Assembly (NCBI GenBank): GCA_035527155.1
Contig: DATLBB010000106.1
Span: forward strand, 1-34,394
DNA from: CS2-K091 sp035527155
Lineage (GTDB): Bacteria > Planctomycetota > Phycisphaerae > Sedimentisphaerales > Anaerobacaceae
Reading direction: 5' to 3'
DNA: 34,394 bases
How positions within the stretch are numbered: position 1 is the stretch's first letter; the number at the start of each line of letters is the position of its first letter. Shown piece after piece: positions 14,728 through 21,964 of this stretch. Made by a program: the position numbers and the translations under genes. The notes under the pieces are model-generated. The model was not told where the DNA came from, made no database searches, and saw nothing but the letters and a program-made list of their open reading frames with translations.

Positions 14728-16116
14728 ATGTGTGATGAGAAGGGCAAAAAAAGTTTGTTTAGCCGGCCTGAAGAGGCAAATATCGACTCAGCGGCGCCTC
14801 TGGCGGTTCGGATGAGACCGAGAAAGCTCGATGAGTTTATCGGGCAGAGACAGTTCCTTGGTCCGGACAGGCTGCTGACAAGGATGCTGGAGGCCGACAG
14901 GCTCAGCAGTCTGATATTCTACGGCCCACCGGGGGTGGGCAAGACATCCTTAGCGACAGTGATTGCGAATTACACGAAGGCCAGGTTCTATTATCTCAGT
15001 GCCCCGGCGGCCAGCGTGAAAGACATTCGCCAGATAATCGCAGGCGCCAGAGACAGGCTGTCGGCCAGCGGCAGGCGAACCGCACTTTTTATCAATGAAA
15101 TCCACCGTTTCAACCGTGCTCAGCAGGATGTTTTGCTGGATGATGTCGAATCCGGGATTTTAATCCTGATAGGTGCAACTACGGAAAATCCGTATTTCTC
15201 GGTCAATTCGCCGTTGATTTCACGCAGCACTGTGTTTCATTTTGAGCCGCTCAGCGAAGAGGATATTTTAGAGCTGCTGAAGACTGCTATTGCCGATGCC
15301 GAACGAGGACTGGGTAAATTTGACATCGAGGCGGATGAGAAGGCGCTGAAATTTCTGGCGGTTATGAGCGACGGTGATGCTCGCAGGGCACTGACAGCTT
15401 TAGAGGTGGGGGTGTTGTCGACAGCTGCTCGGCAGGGCGGGAAAACAATTAAATTTAATCTGAAAGTTGCGGAAGAGTCGATACAACAAAAGGCGCTCGA
15501 CTACGACGGCACAGGAGATACACACTACGACCTGGCAAGCGCTTTTCAGAAGAGTATGCGGGGCAGCGACCCTGATGCCACGGTTTATTGGCTTGCCCGG
15601 ATGATAGCAGGGGGGGAGGAAACGCGTTTTATCGCCCGGCGGATTGCGGTTTGTGCGGCAGAAGACGTTGGAAATGCCGACCCAATGGCGACGGTTTTGG
15701 CTGCCGCCGCGGTTCAGATATCGGAGTTTGTCGGGCTGCCGGAAGCACAATTGGCCCTGGCACAGGCGGCTATATATGTTGCCTGTGCGCCGAAATCAAA
15801 TGCGGCGGCATCAGCGGTTTGGAAAGCAATGGCCGACGTGAAACGTGAGCCGATTAAACCAGTGCCACAACATCTTAAGGACAGTCATTACCCGGCTGCG
15901 AAAAAGATGGGTTTTGGGACCGATTACAGGTATCCACATAGTTTTAAGGATGGTTTTGTGGTCCAGGAGTACCTGCCAGGGACATTGAAGGATAAATATT
16001 ACGTGCCAAAAGAGATTGGAGATGAAAAAAATATTAAGCGTTATTTACAAAAGCTGCAGAGCTTGATACAAAATAGCAAACCTGTCAAGAAGAGCACTGG
16101 AAAGAAGGACAACTAA
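14728..16116 (+). CDS. rarA: Replication-associated recombination protein A (RarA/MgsA AAA+ ATPase)
   Basis: Clamp-loader-like ATPase that acts at stalled replication forks. About 462 residues from this ATG. Features: conserved entry PLAVRMRPRKLDEFIGQ (24-40), Walker A GPPGVGKT (66-73), Walker B-like ALFINEIHRFN (119-129), sensor 1 GATTENPYFSVNSPLISR, then the C-terminal tetramerisation region ending near GTDYRYPHSF. The Walker B aspartate is Asn123 (AAT at 15094), which is odd because this Asp normally coordinates magnesium; Glu124 remains. Start choice is unsettled. This ATG would give a leaderless mRNA from the promoter just upstream. TTG at 14755, 10 bases after AAGGG (14740-14744), is an alternative. 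TTG at 14701 lies inside the promoter and is rejected. It is followed directly by the cyclo-ligase gene. Confidence 0.9.
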   Translation: MCDEKGKKSLFSRPEEANIDSAAPLAVRMRPRKLDEFIGQRQFLGPDRLLTRMLEADRLSSLIFYGPPGVGKTSLATVIANYTKARFYYLSAPAASVKDIRQIIAGARDRLSASGRRTALFINEIHRFNRAQQDVLLDDVESGILILIGATTENPYFSVNSPLISRSTVFHFEPLSEEDILELLKTAIADAERGLGKFDIEADEKALKFLAVMSDGDARRALTALEVGVLSTAARQGGKTIKFNLKVAEESIQQKALDYDGTGDTHYDLASAFQKSMRGSDPDATVYWLARMIAGGEETRFIARRIAVCAAEDVGNADPMATVLAAAAVQISEFVGLPEAQLALAQAAIYVACAPKSNAAASAVWKAMADVKREPIKPVPQHLKDSHYPAAKKMGFGTDYRYPHSFKDGFVVQEYLPGTLKDKYYVPKEIGDEKNIKRYLQKLQSLIQNSKPVKKSTGKKDN

Positions 16117-16713
16117 ATGGATAAAAAGCAGTTGCGTGTGAGGTTGCAGAAGTGCCTGCTTGAGATGAGGGAGGATGAGAGGAGCGAAAAAAGCCAAAAA
16201 GCATGCCGGAACCTGGTTTCGACGGCGCAATTTCAAGGAGCCTCAACGCTTATGATATATTTATCACTGCCGCATGAGGTGGATACTTCCGAGGTAATAC
16301 TTTATGCCTGGCAGCACGGCAAGATAGTGGTGGTGCCGAAGATTTCGTGGCATCAAAGGCGTATGATACCGGTACAGATAAACTCGCTGGAGACCGGCTT
16401 TTCGACCGAAGTTGCAGGTCTTCGAAATCCAATAACAGGGCTGCCGATGCCGATGGAGGAGATTGATTTAGTCGTTGCGCCGGCGTTAGGATTCGACAGG
16501 AAGGGCAACCGTCTTGGACGGGGCGGCGCCTTTTACGACAGGTTTTTCGCTAACGAGCAGCTTAATGCACCAAGATGCGGCTTTGCTTTCGCAGAGCAGG
16601 TGGTTGACTCGATACCGGTCATAGAGCTTGATGAGCCGGTAGATTTTTTAGTGACGGATAAGGAAATATTATATTTTAATTCCGATAGACGATATCGGGA
16701 ACAGGGAGAATAA
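16117..16713 (+). CDS. 5-formyltetrahydrofolate cyclo-ligase
   Basis: ATP-dependent enzyme converting 5-formyl-THF to 5,10-methenyl-THF, which returns stored folate to one-carbon metabolism. 198 residues, the normal length. The signature PALGFDRKGNRLGRGGAFYDR (about 126-146) contains the Gly-rich ATP/phosphate loop and terminal Tyr-Asp-Arg. YLSLPHEVDT (about 48-57) is the usual substrate-binding stretch. The ATG directly follows the rarA TAA with no spacer, and AAGAAGGA (16102-16109) provides a ribosome site, so rarA and this gene are co-transcribed. In other bacteria the symbol is ygfA, fthC or mthfs; I leave it blank. Confidence 0.92.
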   Translation: MDKKQLRVRLQKCLLEMREDERSEKSQKACRNLVSTAQFQGASTLMIYLSLPHEVDTSEVILYAWQHGKIVVVPKISWHQRRMIPVQINSLETGFSTEVAGLRNPITGLPMPMEEIDLVVAPALGFDRKGNRLGRGGAFYDRFFANEQLNAPRCGFAFAEQVVDSIPVIELDEPVDFLVTDKEILYFNSDRRYREQGE

Positions 16714-16714
16714 G

Positions 16715-17755
16715 ATGGCTCGTTATCCTTCCAGATTACACGGGTGGCAAAGAGGCCACACCCTAAAATGGGTATATGGTATTTCAGCTTTGTTTATTGT
16801 CGCCGGGGTGATTAGTTTTATTTATGGTCGTCCTTTCGGCACAAACGAAGAAGAAGCTCCTGTAGATTTGGCCAACATCAATATTGAGAATAAAAAAGAG
16901 CCTTCAACGGTTGTGGTACAGGATACAACACCAAAACATATTGTAGAGCCGAATTTGTCAAAAATCATGCCTCAGGCCACATCCGAACCCAATCCCAGGG
17001 TGGCTGAGCTTATTGACGAAGCCATGGCGCTGGTGAATGGGAAACCAGCCAGGATTATAGAAGCTCGTGACAGACTTAATGAGACATTGTTAATTCCGAT
17101 GAATAACTTGCAGCGAGCTGTTATTAAGCAAAAGCTTTCTGAACTTGCCGATAAATGGCTGTTTAGCAGGACCGTATTTCCACAGGATAGGTTTTGCAGT
17201 AATTATCAAATCAAGTCGGGTGACAAGCTTATGGCAATCGGCAAGCAGCATAAAGTTCCGTGGGAGATTCTTCAGGAGGTCAATAAAATCGGCCGTCCCG
17301 AGCTGGTGAAGGCAGGAGCGATGATAAAAGTCATCCACGGCCCGTTCCATGTCAGGATATATCGTTCAACTTTCACGATGGATTTGTATCTTCAGCACAT
17401 CTTCGTTCGGAGTTTTGGTGTGGGTCTTGGCAGGGAAGGCAGGGAAACGCCGGCGGGGCGGTGGCGTGTTAAGCAGGGCGGTAAGCTGATAAAGCCGCCC
17501 TGGGCTGACCCTGATACGGGTAAACTTCTGCACTATGGGGACCCGGGCTATGCTTTGGGCTCGAGGTGGATAGCGCTGGAAGGTATCAACGGAGAAGCTA
17601 AAGACAGGACCGGCTTTGGCATTCACGGCACCAAGGAGCCGGAAACAATCGGCACGAACAGTTCAAGAGGGTGTATCCGCCTGCACAATGGTGATGTGAT
17701 ACTGGTGTATAACTTATTGGTGCCGGGATATTCGCGAGTGGAAGTAGTAGAGTAA
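16715..17755 (+). CDS. LysM-containing L,D-transpeptidase (YkuD)
   Basis: Periplasmic peptidoglycan cross-linking enzyme. Residues 1-20 are cytoplasmic and basic, about 20-38 form an N-terminal membrane anchor, and 39-160 is a Pro/Glu-rich then helical linker. A LysM peptidoglycan-binding module spans about 167-211 (YQIKSGDKLMAIGKQHKVPW onward). The YkuD catalytic domain spans about 213-346. His304 in FGIHGT and nucleophile Cys320 in SSRGCIRLHN are in the standard H-x15-SRGC(I/V)R arrangement. One base separates its ATG from the cyclo-ligase stop, so it continues the rarA operon. It could make 3-3 cross-links or attach outer-membrane lipoproteins to the wall. Its neighbourhood with ExbBD and a VWA membrane protein suggests an envelope-integrity operon. 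Confidence 0.92.
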   Translation: MARYPSRLHGWQRGHTLKWVYGISALFIVAGVISFIYGRPFGTNEEEAPVDLANINIENKKEPSTVVVQDTTPKHIVEPNLSKIMPQATSEPNPRVAELIDEAMALVNGKPARIIEARDRLNETLLIPMNNLQRAVIKQKLSELADKWLFSRTVFPQDRFCSNYQIKSGDKLMAIGKQHKVPWEILQEVNKIGRPELVKAGAMIKVIHGPFHVRIYRSTFTMDLYLQHIFVRSFGVGLGREGRETPAGRWRVKQGGKLIKPPWADPDTGKLLHYGDPGYALGSRWIALEGINGEAKDRTGFGIHGTKEPETIGTNSSRGCIRLHNGDVILVYNLLVPGYSRVEVVE

Positions 17756-17842
17756 GGGCCCATTTTTCGATTTATTGCGGTCCTGTGCAGGTTGGTTTTG
17801 GAACCGGCAAAATGTGAGCCGTAGAAGACAACGGAGTGCTTT

Positions 17843-18868
17843 TTGGCTGTATCAATGAACCAAAGGATGGTTTCAGGCGGAGGAAGCCCATTAGAAGTAA
17901 ATCGTCTCGGGCGTCTGCCCGGCTATCAACAGGGACTTTCAAGGAGGCGAAGCGGGGGCGTGACATTTTGGGCGTGGACGGCTTCCATAGCCGTGCATCT
18001 GATGGTGCTGACGGCGTTTGGATTTATTAAATTCTCCCCCTGCCGGCGACAAGCAGGGGCCGAAACTCAACTACGAGATGTTCCCATTCCAACGGCTACA
18101 GTAAACCGGATAAAAAAGCTCATTGAAGCTGCGCCGATAATCCCCAAGCCAAAGATAAAAGAGCCAACCAGAGTGGAATTTACAGGCAGGGAGAATGCGG
18201 CTGCGCATAAGCCGGGGGTGGGGCGAATTTTTAAGGCTGCAAAGCCGGGCGACCAGGCTTTGAGGGATTTGGCAAAACCTTCCGTCCGGCAGGATGTTTG
18301 TGTTTTGCCGGACAGTGAGCTTTTGCGGCCCAGGATTGAATTTTTCGGCAGTTTCACCGACCAGCGTAAAGTCTGCTTCCTTGTAGATTGTTCGGGAAGT
18401 ATGCAGGGAGTATTTGGCCGGGTCCAGAGAAACCTTAAAAAATCTATCGGGAGTCTGCAGGCGGACCAGTATTTTTACATTATCTTTTTCGGCGGGGACA
18501 AACTGTTTGAATCCGGCAGTGGACGATTGCTTCGAGCGGGAGAAAAGGCAAAGTCGGCTGCGTATGGTTTTATCGATTCTATCCGGCCGGCCGGGCGAAC
18601 TAACGCGCCGGCGGCACTGGAGCGGGCGGTGCAAATTCGTGACGGGCGGGGGATTAGCCCTTCGGTTATTTATTTTCTAACAGACGGTTTCGAACTGACA
18701 ATTGAAGATACGCATATATTTTCGCAGAAAGCGGCGAACCTGCTGAAGCGATTTGCGCCGATTACAAGAATCAATACGATAGGCTTTTGGCCGCAGAGCG
18801 ATGACCGTGAAATGCTGGAGGTGATAGCAAGACAAAGCGGCGGCGAATTTGTCTTAATCACCGACTGA
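17843..18868 (+). CDS. Membrane-anchored VWA protein with TonB/TolA-like SxxxH transmembrane segment
   Basis: 341 residues: basic Gly/Arg-rich cytoplasmic region (1-42), one membrane helix (about 43-64), Pro/Lys-containing linker (about 65-170), then a von Willebrand factor A domain (about 174-341). The metal (MIDAS) site is complete: Asp182-x-Ser184-x-Ser186 (DCSGS), Thr253 (GRTN), Asp281 (LTDG). The helix carries Ser48-x3-His52, the pattern that couples TonB and TolA to their proton channels, and exbB and exbD follow 54 bases later. The TTG start is favoured by GGAG (17833-17836), 6 bases upstream; ATG 17855 is the alternative. The first 75 codons hold two or three palindrome-like repeat fragments. 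The function as a force-transducing partner is inference; a plain VWA chaperone-like protein is the fallback. Confidence 0.8.
   Translation: MAVSMNQRMVSGGGSPLEVNRLGRLPGYQQGLSRRRSGGVTFWAWTASIAVHLMVLTAFGFIKFSPCRRQAGAETQLRDVPIPTATVNRIKKLIEAAPIIPKPKIKEPTRVEFTGRENAAAHKPGVGRIFKAAKPGDQALRDLAKPSVRQDVCVLPDSELLRPRIEFFGSFTDQRKVCFLVDCSGSMQGVFGRVQRNLKKSIGSLQADQYFYIIFFGGDKLFESGSGRLLRAGEKAKSAAYGFIDSIRPAGRTNAPAALERAVQIRDGRGISPSVIYFLTDGFELTIEDTHIFSQKAANLLKRFAPITRINTIGFWPQSDDREMLEVIARQSGGEFVLITD
17883..17921. repeat. Repeat fragments in the 5' part of the VWA gene
   Basis: GAAGCCCATTAGAAGTA (17883-17899) matches GAAGCCCGTTAGAAGTA in exbB (19663-19679) at 16 of 17 bases. It is followed by a CGGGC-GTCT-GCCCG hairpin (17908-17921). 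These encode the Gly/Arg/Leu-rich cytoplasmic N-terminus ahead of the membrane helix. Confidence 0.6.
18037..18059. repeat. Hairpin repeat just after the VWA membrane helix
   Basis: CCCCTGC (18037-18043) and GCAGGGG (18053-18059) are exact inverses with a 9-base loop. They encode the Cys-Arg-Arg-Gln-Ala-Gly junction directly after the transmembrane segment. This resembles the short palindromes seen elsewhere in the window. Confidence 0.6.
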
Positions 18869-18922
18869 AACGGTAAGCCGGTCGGGCGGTTGGCCGACTA
18901 ATCGTCTGAAAGGATAGCAACG

Positions 18923-19843
18923 ATGCGTAAGAGCTTTTTGTTAAAGGTGTTGTTTTTGGTCATTGCGCTGGCCGTTGTAATAGCGGTGATAGTTGGCACG
19001 ATGCGTAACAGCTTTGGCGGTGATGCAGTTGGAGGCGGTCGAACACAAACGTTCTTTGAGCAATTCGTGATAGCCGGCGGTCCGATTGTGTGGTTTGTGC
19101 TTTTGCCGATGTCACTTATTACGGTTTATTTAGCAGTGGAGCACAGCCTTAGCATTCGCCGGACAAAACTTGTGCCGGGCGGCATAGGCGACAGGATTGT
19201 AGCCATAATACGGCGGTACGGCCCCGGACACTTGGAGGCACGAATATCCGAGCAGAATGATTTTGTTAGTGTCGCGGCTGTGAAAGCTCTCGGCCAGGGC
19301 AGGGGGGATTGGCTGCGGATGCGAAGCCTGCTTGCCGAATCGCTGCAGGAACAGGCGTGGGGGCTTTTGCGCAGGATTGAATGGGTTAACCTGATTGGCA
19401 ATGTTTCGCCGATGGTTGGGCTTTTCGGCACGGTTTTCGGAATGATAAAGCTATTCAACGCCATTGTTCTGGCAGGTGGCCAGCCGCAGCCGGCGCAATT
19501 GGCCGAGGGGATTTCGGTTGCACTGGTTACAACGTTTTGGGGCCTGTTTATTGCAATACCGGCGATGGCTATACACGGCGTGTTTCGCAACCGAATCGAG
19601 ACGCTGGTAAACGATGCGGTAGTGGAAGCGGAGAATATTGTGCCCGAAATAAGGCGGAGCCTGAAGCCCGTTAGAAGTAGTTCCAGCAAGTCGGAGCGCC
19701 CACTTTCGGTGCAGACTTCTAACGGGGTGGAGAAGCAGAAGCCGGCGGAAACTCAGCGTGCGGCGGCGGCAAAACAGGCAATTCAGACATTGCCGGCAAA
19801 GCCCGGCAGGACCACCGTCGAGTCCCTGCGCCCTCTAAAATAA
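18923..19843 (+). CDS. exbB: MotA/TolQ/ExbB proton channel family protein
   Basis: Inner-membrane stator subunit that, with ExbD, turns proton flow into mechanical work on a partner such as TonB or TolA. 306 residues. Helices: an extra N-terminal one (about 6-26, possibly a signal sequence), then about 48-72, 155-178 and 196-221, matching the 3-TM ExbB core. The segment NLIGNVSPMVGLFGTVFGMIKLFNAI (157-182) is the family's conserved channel stretch, and ISVALVTTFWGLFIAIPAM is the last helix. The region after 245 is a Ser/Lys/Pro/Ala-rich tail; residues about 249-269 come from an inverted repeat (19667-19726). GAAAGGA lies about 9 bases before the ATG. It lies between the VWA gene and exbD. Confidence 0.9.
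   Translation: MRKSFLLKVLFLVIALAVVIAVIVGTMRNSFGGDAVGGGRTQTFFEQFVIAGGPIVWFVLLPMSLITVYLAVEHSLSIRRTKLVPGGIGDRIVAIIRRYGPGHLEARISEQNDFVSVAAVKALGQGRGDWLRMRSLLAESLQEQAWGLLRRIEWVNLIGNVSPMVGLFGTVFGMIKLFNAIVLAGGQPQPAQLAEGISVALVTTFWGLFIAIPAMAIHGVFRNRIETLVNDAVVEAENIVPEIRRSLKPVRSSSSKSERPLSVQTSNGVEKQKPAETQRAAAAKQAIQTLPAKPGRTTVESLRPLK
19667..19726. repeat. Inverted repeat element inside the exbB tail
   Basis: CCCGTTAGAAGT (19667-19678) and ACTTCTAACGGG (19715-19726) are exact 12-base inverses enclosing 36 bases. The left end has a near-identical copy in the VWA gene (17883-17899). The element keeps the frame open and encodes a disordered-looking tail segment. The shape is that of a very small non-autonomous element with terminal inverted repeats. 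Confidence 0.75.
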
Positions 19844-19859
19844 GATAAGAGAAAGACTT

Positions 19860-20342
19860 ATGTCTTTTAGAGCTATCAGTCATTTGCACAGTGGCGGCAG
19901 GTCGGTTTCATTCAATATGACGCCGATTATAGATATTGTTTTTTTGCTTATCATATTTTTCCTGGTAGTTTGTCAGTTCATCGAAGCGGAGAATTTTCCG
20001 GTGGCCGTTCCGGACGGCTGCGAGTTTGCCTCGCCCACTTCTGAACTTGGCGCCCCGGCGACTACCATTACCGTTATGAAGAATGCTGAAGGTGAAGTTG
20101 ACTTTGCAGTTGGAGCGGAAAAAATCACGGCATCCGAGGGCCCCGATTTAGCAGAACAAATTGCCCGCCTGGTGGATATCAGCTTAGAAGAATTGCCCCC
20201 TGACCGGAGGGTTGTTACTTTGCGTATTGACAGGGAGGTTTGTTTTGCCGAGGCCCAATACGCGCTGGCGGCTATTGCTCAAAGCAGCGCGACGGATGTT
20301 CAATTGGCGGCGCTGAAGAGTAAACGTAACGGCCTGGAGTAG
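19860..20342 (+). CDS. exbD: ExbD/TolR biopolymer transport protein
   Basis: 160-residue, single-pass subunit paired with ExbB. The motif FNMTPIIDIVFLLIIFFLV has the conserved proton-pathway Asp25 just inside the membrane helix (about 23-41). The periplasmic domain (about 45-155) has the ExbD/TolR pattern, with VVTLRIDREVCFAEAQYALAAIAQSSATDVQLA near the end. The ATG follows the exbB stop by 16 bases, with only a weak AAGAGAAAG upstream. It ends the rarA-to-exbD run and converges on clpX, with 35 bases between stops and no clear hairpin terminator there. ExbD and TolR cannot be separated from sequence alone. No TonB, TolA, TolB or Pal gene is in the window. Confidence 0.92.
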   Translation: MSFRAISHLHSGGRSVSFNMTPIIDIVFLLIIFFLVVCQFIEAENFPVAVPDGCEFASPTSELGAPATTITVMKNAEGEVDFAVGAEKITASEGPDLAEQIARLVDISLEELPPDRRVVTLRIDREVCFAEAQYALAAIAQSSATDVQLAALKSKRNGLE

Positions 20343-20377
20343 AGTAATCTTGCAGTTTGGGTCTCGGTCAGGAAACC

Positions 20378-21655
20378 TTATGCGGATTCTTTTTTTGCTT
20401 TCGCTTTCTGCCTTGCGGTGGAGAGTTTGGCTTTGCCTTCGACAATGTCGCGGGTAATTACGTATTTTGCGCCCCTTGGCTCTTCCGGCAGTAGGTACAT
20501 CAAATCGACCATCAGCTCCTCGGCAATCGCGCGCAATGCCCTTGCACCGGTGTCACGCTCGAGAGCCTTTTGTGCCAGTGCTTGCAGGGCATCATCTGTA
20601 AATTCAAGCTCGGCATTTTCCATCTCAAAAAATTTCTGATACTGCCTGCTGAGCGCATTTTTCGGCTTGGTCAGTATATCAATAAGTGCATTCTCATCGA
20701 GAGCCGAGAGAGTGGTAATTACGGGAAGTCTTCCGACCATTTCCGGAATCATTCCGTACTCAATGAGGTCTTCCGGTATGGTCTGCCTGATTATTTCGCT
20801 GTACTCGATTTTTTCATCAGTTCTGCCGGCCAGTTCCGAATTGAAGCCGATCATCTTTTTGCCGAGTCGCTTCTTGATGATATTTTCCAGGCCCACGAAG
20901 GTCCCGCCGCATATAAAGAGTATCTGTATGGTGTCAATTTGTATGTAGGATTGTTCCGGGTGCTTTCTTCCTCCCTGCGGCGGTATGTTGGCAATAGTTC
21001 CTTCGAGCATCTTTAGCAGTGCCTGCTGGACACCTTCGCCGGAGACGTCACGTGTAATCGAAATGTTTTGTGTGGTTTTGCCGACCTTATCTATTTCATC
21101 GATGTAGACGATTCCCCGCTGGGCGGCTTCTATATCGTAGTCGGCGGCCTGCACCAATCGGAGCAGGAAGTTTTCGACGTCTTCGCCGACGTATCCGGCT
21201 TCGGTAACAGTTGTTGCATCACATATTGCGAATGGGACCTGCAGTTTGCGGGCGAGAGTGCGGGCGAGCAGTGTTTTTCCGGAACCGGTCGGGCCGATTA
21301 AGAGAACGTTGGACTTGTCTATTTCGACGTCGTTGTCATCGCTATCGCTGTGCAGGAGCCTTTTATAGTGGTTGTGCACCGCGACGGAGAGATATTTTTT
21401 GGCGTGTTCCTGGCTGATTACATATTGGTCGAGATATTCTGTTATTTCTCTGGGCCTGGGAATTTCTTTGAATGCAATTGTCGGCCTGCTGAGATGTTTG
21501 CGGTCTTGCTGAATGATGTTGTGGCACAGCTCGACACATTCCGGACAGATAAAGACGTTGTTTGGGCCTTCTATGAATGGCTCAACCTGACTCCCGGCCC
21601 GGCCGCAGAAGCTGCAGATGGTCTTGGTTTTTTTATTGTTCGAGCGCTTGGCCAT
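20378..21655 (-). CDS. clpX: ATP-dependent Clp protease ATP-binding subunit ClpX
   Basis: AAA+ unfoldase that feeds proteins to ClpP. 425 residues, standard length. The N-terminal zinc-binding domain has Cys14, Cys17, Cys37 and Cys40 (C-x2-C-x19-C-x2-C). Walker A is GPTGSGKT (121-128), the pore loop is GYVGEDVEN, Walker B is GIVYIDEIDK, and GRLPVITTLSALDE marks the arginine-finger/sensor region. The ATG at 21655 is preceded on the minus strand by GGAAGAG. Unlike in many bacteria, clpP is not adjacent. It is transcribed alone, leftward, from a promoter with a dyad (21705-21734). It diverges from ahcY. Confidence 0.97.
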   Translation of the reverse strand: MAKRSNNKKTKTICSFCGRAGSQVEPFIEGPNNVFICPECVELCHNIIQQDRKHLSRPTIAFKEIPRPREITEYLDQYVISQEHAKKYLSVAVHNHYKRLLHSDSDDNDVEIDKSNVLLIGPTGSGKTLLARTLARKLQVPFAICDATTVTEAGYVGEDVENFLLRLVQAADYDIEAAQRGIVYIDEIDKVGKTTQNISITRDVSGEGVQQALLKMLEGTIANIPPQGGRKHPEQSYIQIDTIQILFICGGTFVGLENIIKKRLGKKMIGFNSELAGRTDEKIEYSEIIRQTIPEDLIEYGMIPEMVGRLPVITTLSALDENALIDILTKPKNALSRQYQKFFEMENAELEFTDDALQALAQKALERDTGARALRAIAEELMVDLMYLLPEEPRGAKYVITRDIVEGKAKLSTARQKAKAKKESA

Positions 21656-21704
21656 TGTTCTCTTCCAATATTAAATTAAATTTGGCTTTAGTTGTATCGG
21701 ATAA

Positions 21705-21734
21705 ATTATAGCTCATCATAGCTATATTATGCAA
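21705..21734 (-). promoter_or_regulatory. Promoter of clpX with overlapping dyad
   Basis: On the minus strand TTGCAT (plus positions 21729-21734) and TATAAT (21705-21710) are 18 bases apart. The dyad TATAGCT (21707-21713) / AGCTATA (21720-21726) overlaps the -10 element and spacer, so a repressor bound there would block the polymerase. Between this and the ahcY promoter (21735-21902) I see no gene. A 6-bp CTCGGT/ACCGAG inverted pair at 21828-21867 is the only other structure. Confidence 0.55.
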
Positions 21735-21902
21735 GTTATTTACTGCTCGCAATACCTTATTTCGGCGGGACTTTGTTTGCAAGACGCGGCGGGAAGAGAA
21801 ATTTTGCGATTTGTTCGGGCGCAATGTCTCGGTGGGCGACGACTGAACAAGCTTTGGTGAAACCGAGGGCAAAATACGGTTGTATTTGCGGAAATAAAAG
21901 GT

Positions 21903-21931
21903 TTGCAGATTTTATCTGGCGGCTTTATAAT
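21903..21931 (+). promoter_or_regulatory. Sigma-70-type promoter of ahcY
   Basis: TTGCAG (21903-21908), 17-base spacer, perfect TATAAT (21926-21931). The predicted start near 21938 leaves a leader of about 27 bases, which holds only the AAAGGA ribosome site (21952-21957) and has no room for a riboswitch. Confidence 0.75.
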
Positions 21932-21964
21932 TGCCGGCTCTGCGTTTTATGAAAGGACCGATAG

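Noticed and set aside
20343..20377. Expected terminator between convergent exbD and clpX.
   Set aside because: The 35-base gap has no stem of useful length, so no terminator is claimed.
21735..21900. Possible SAH riboswitch upstream of ahcY, suggested by the CTCGGT/ACCGAG pair at 21828-21867.
   Set aside because: The pair lies upstream of the predicted ahcY promoter (21903-21931), so it would not be in the mRNA. The conserved SAH-riboswitch core is not visible.
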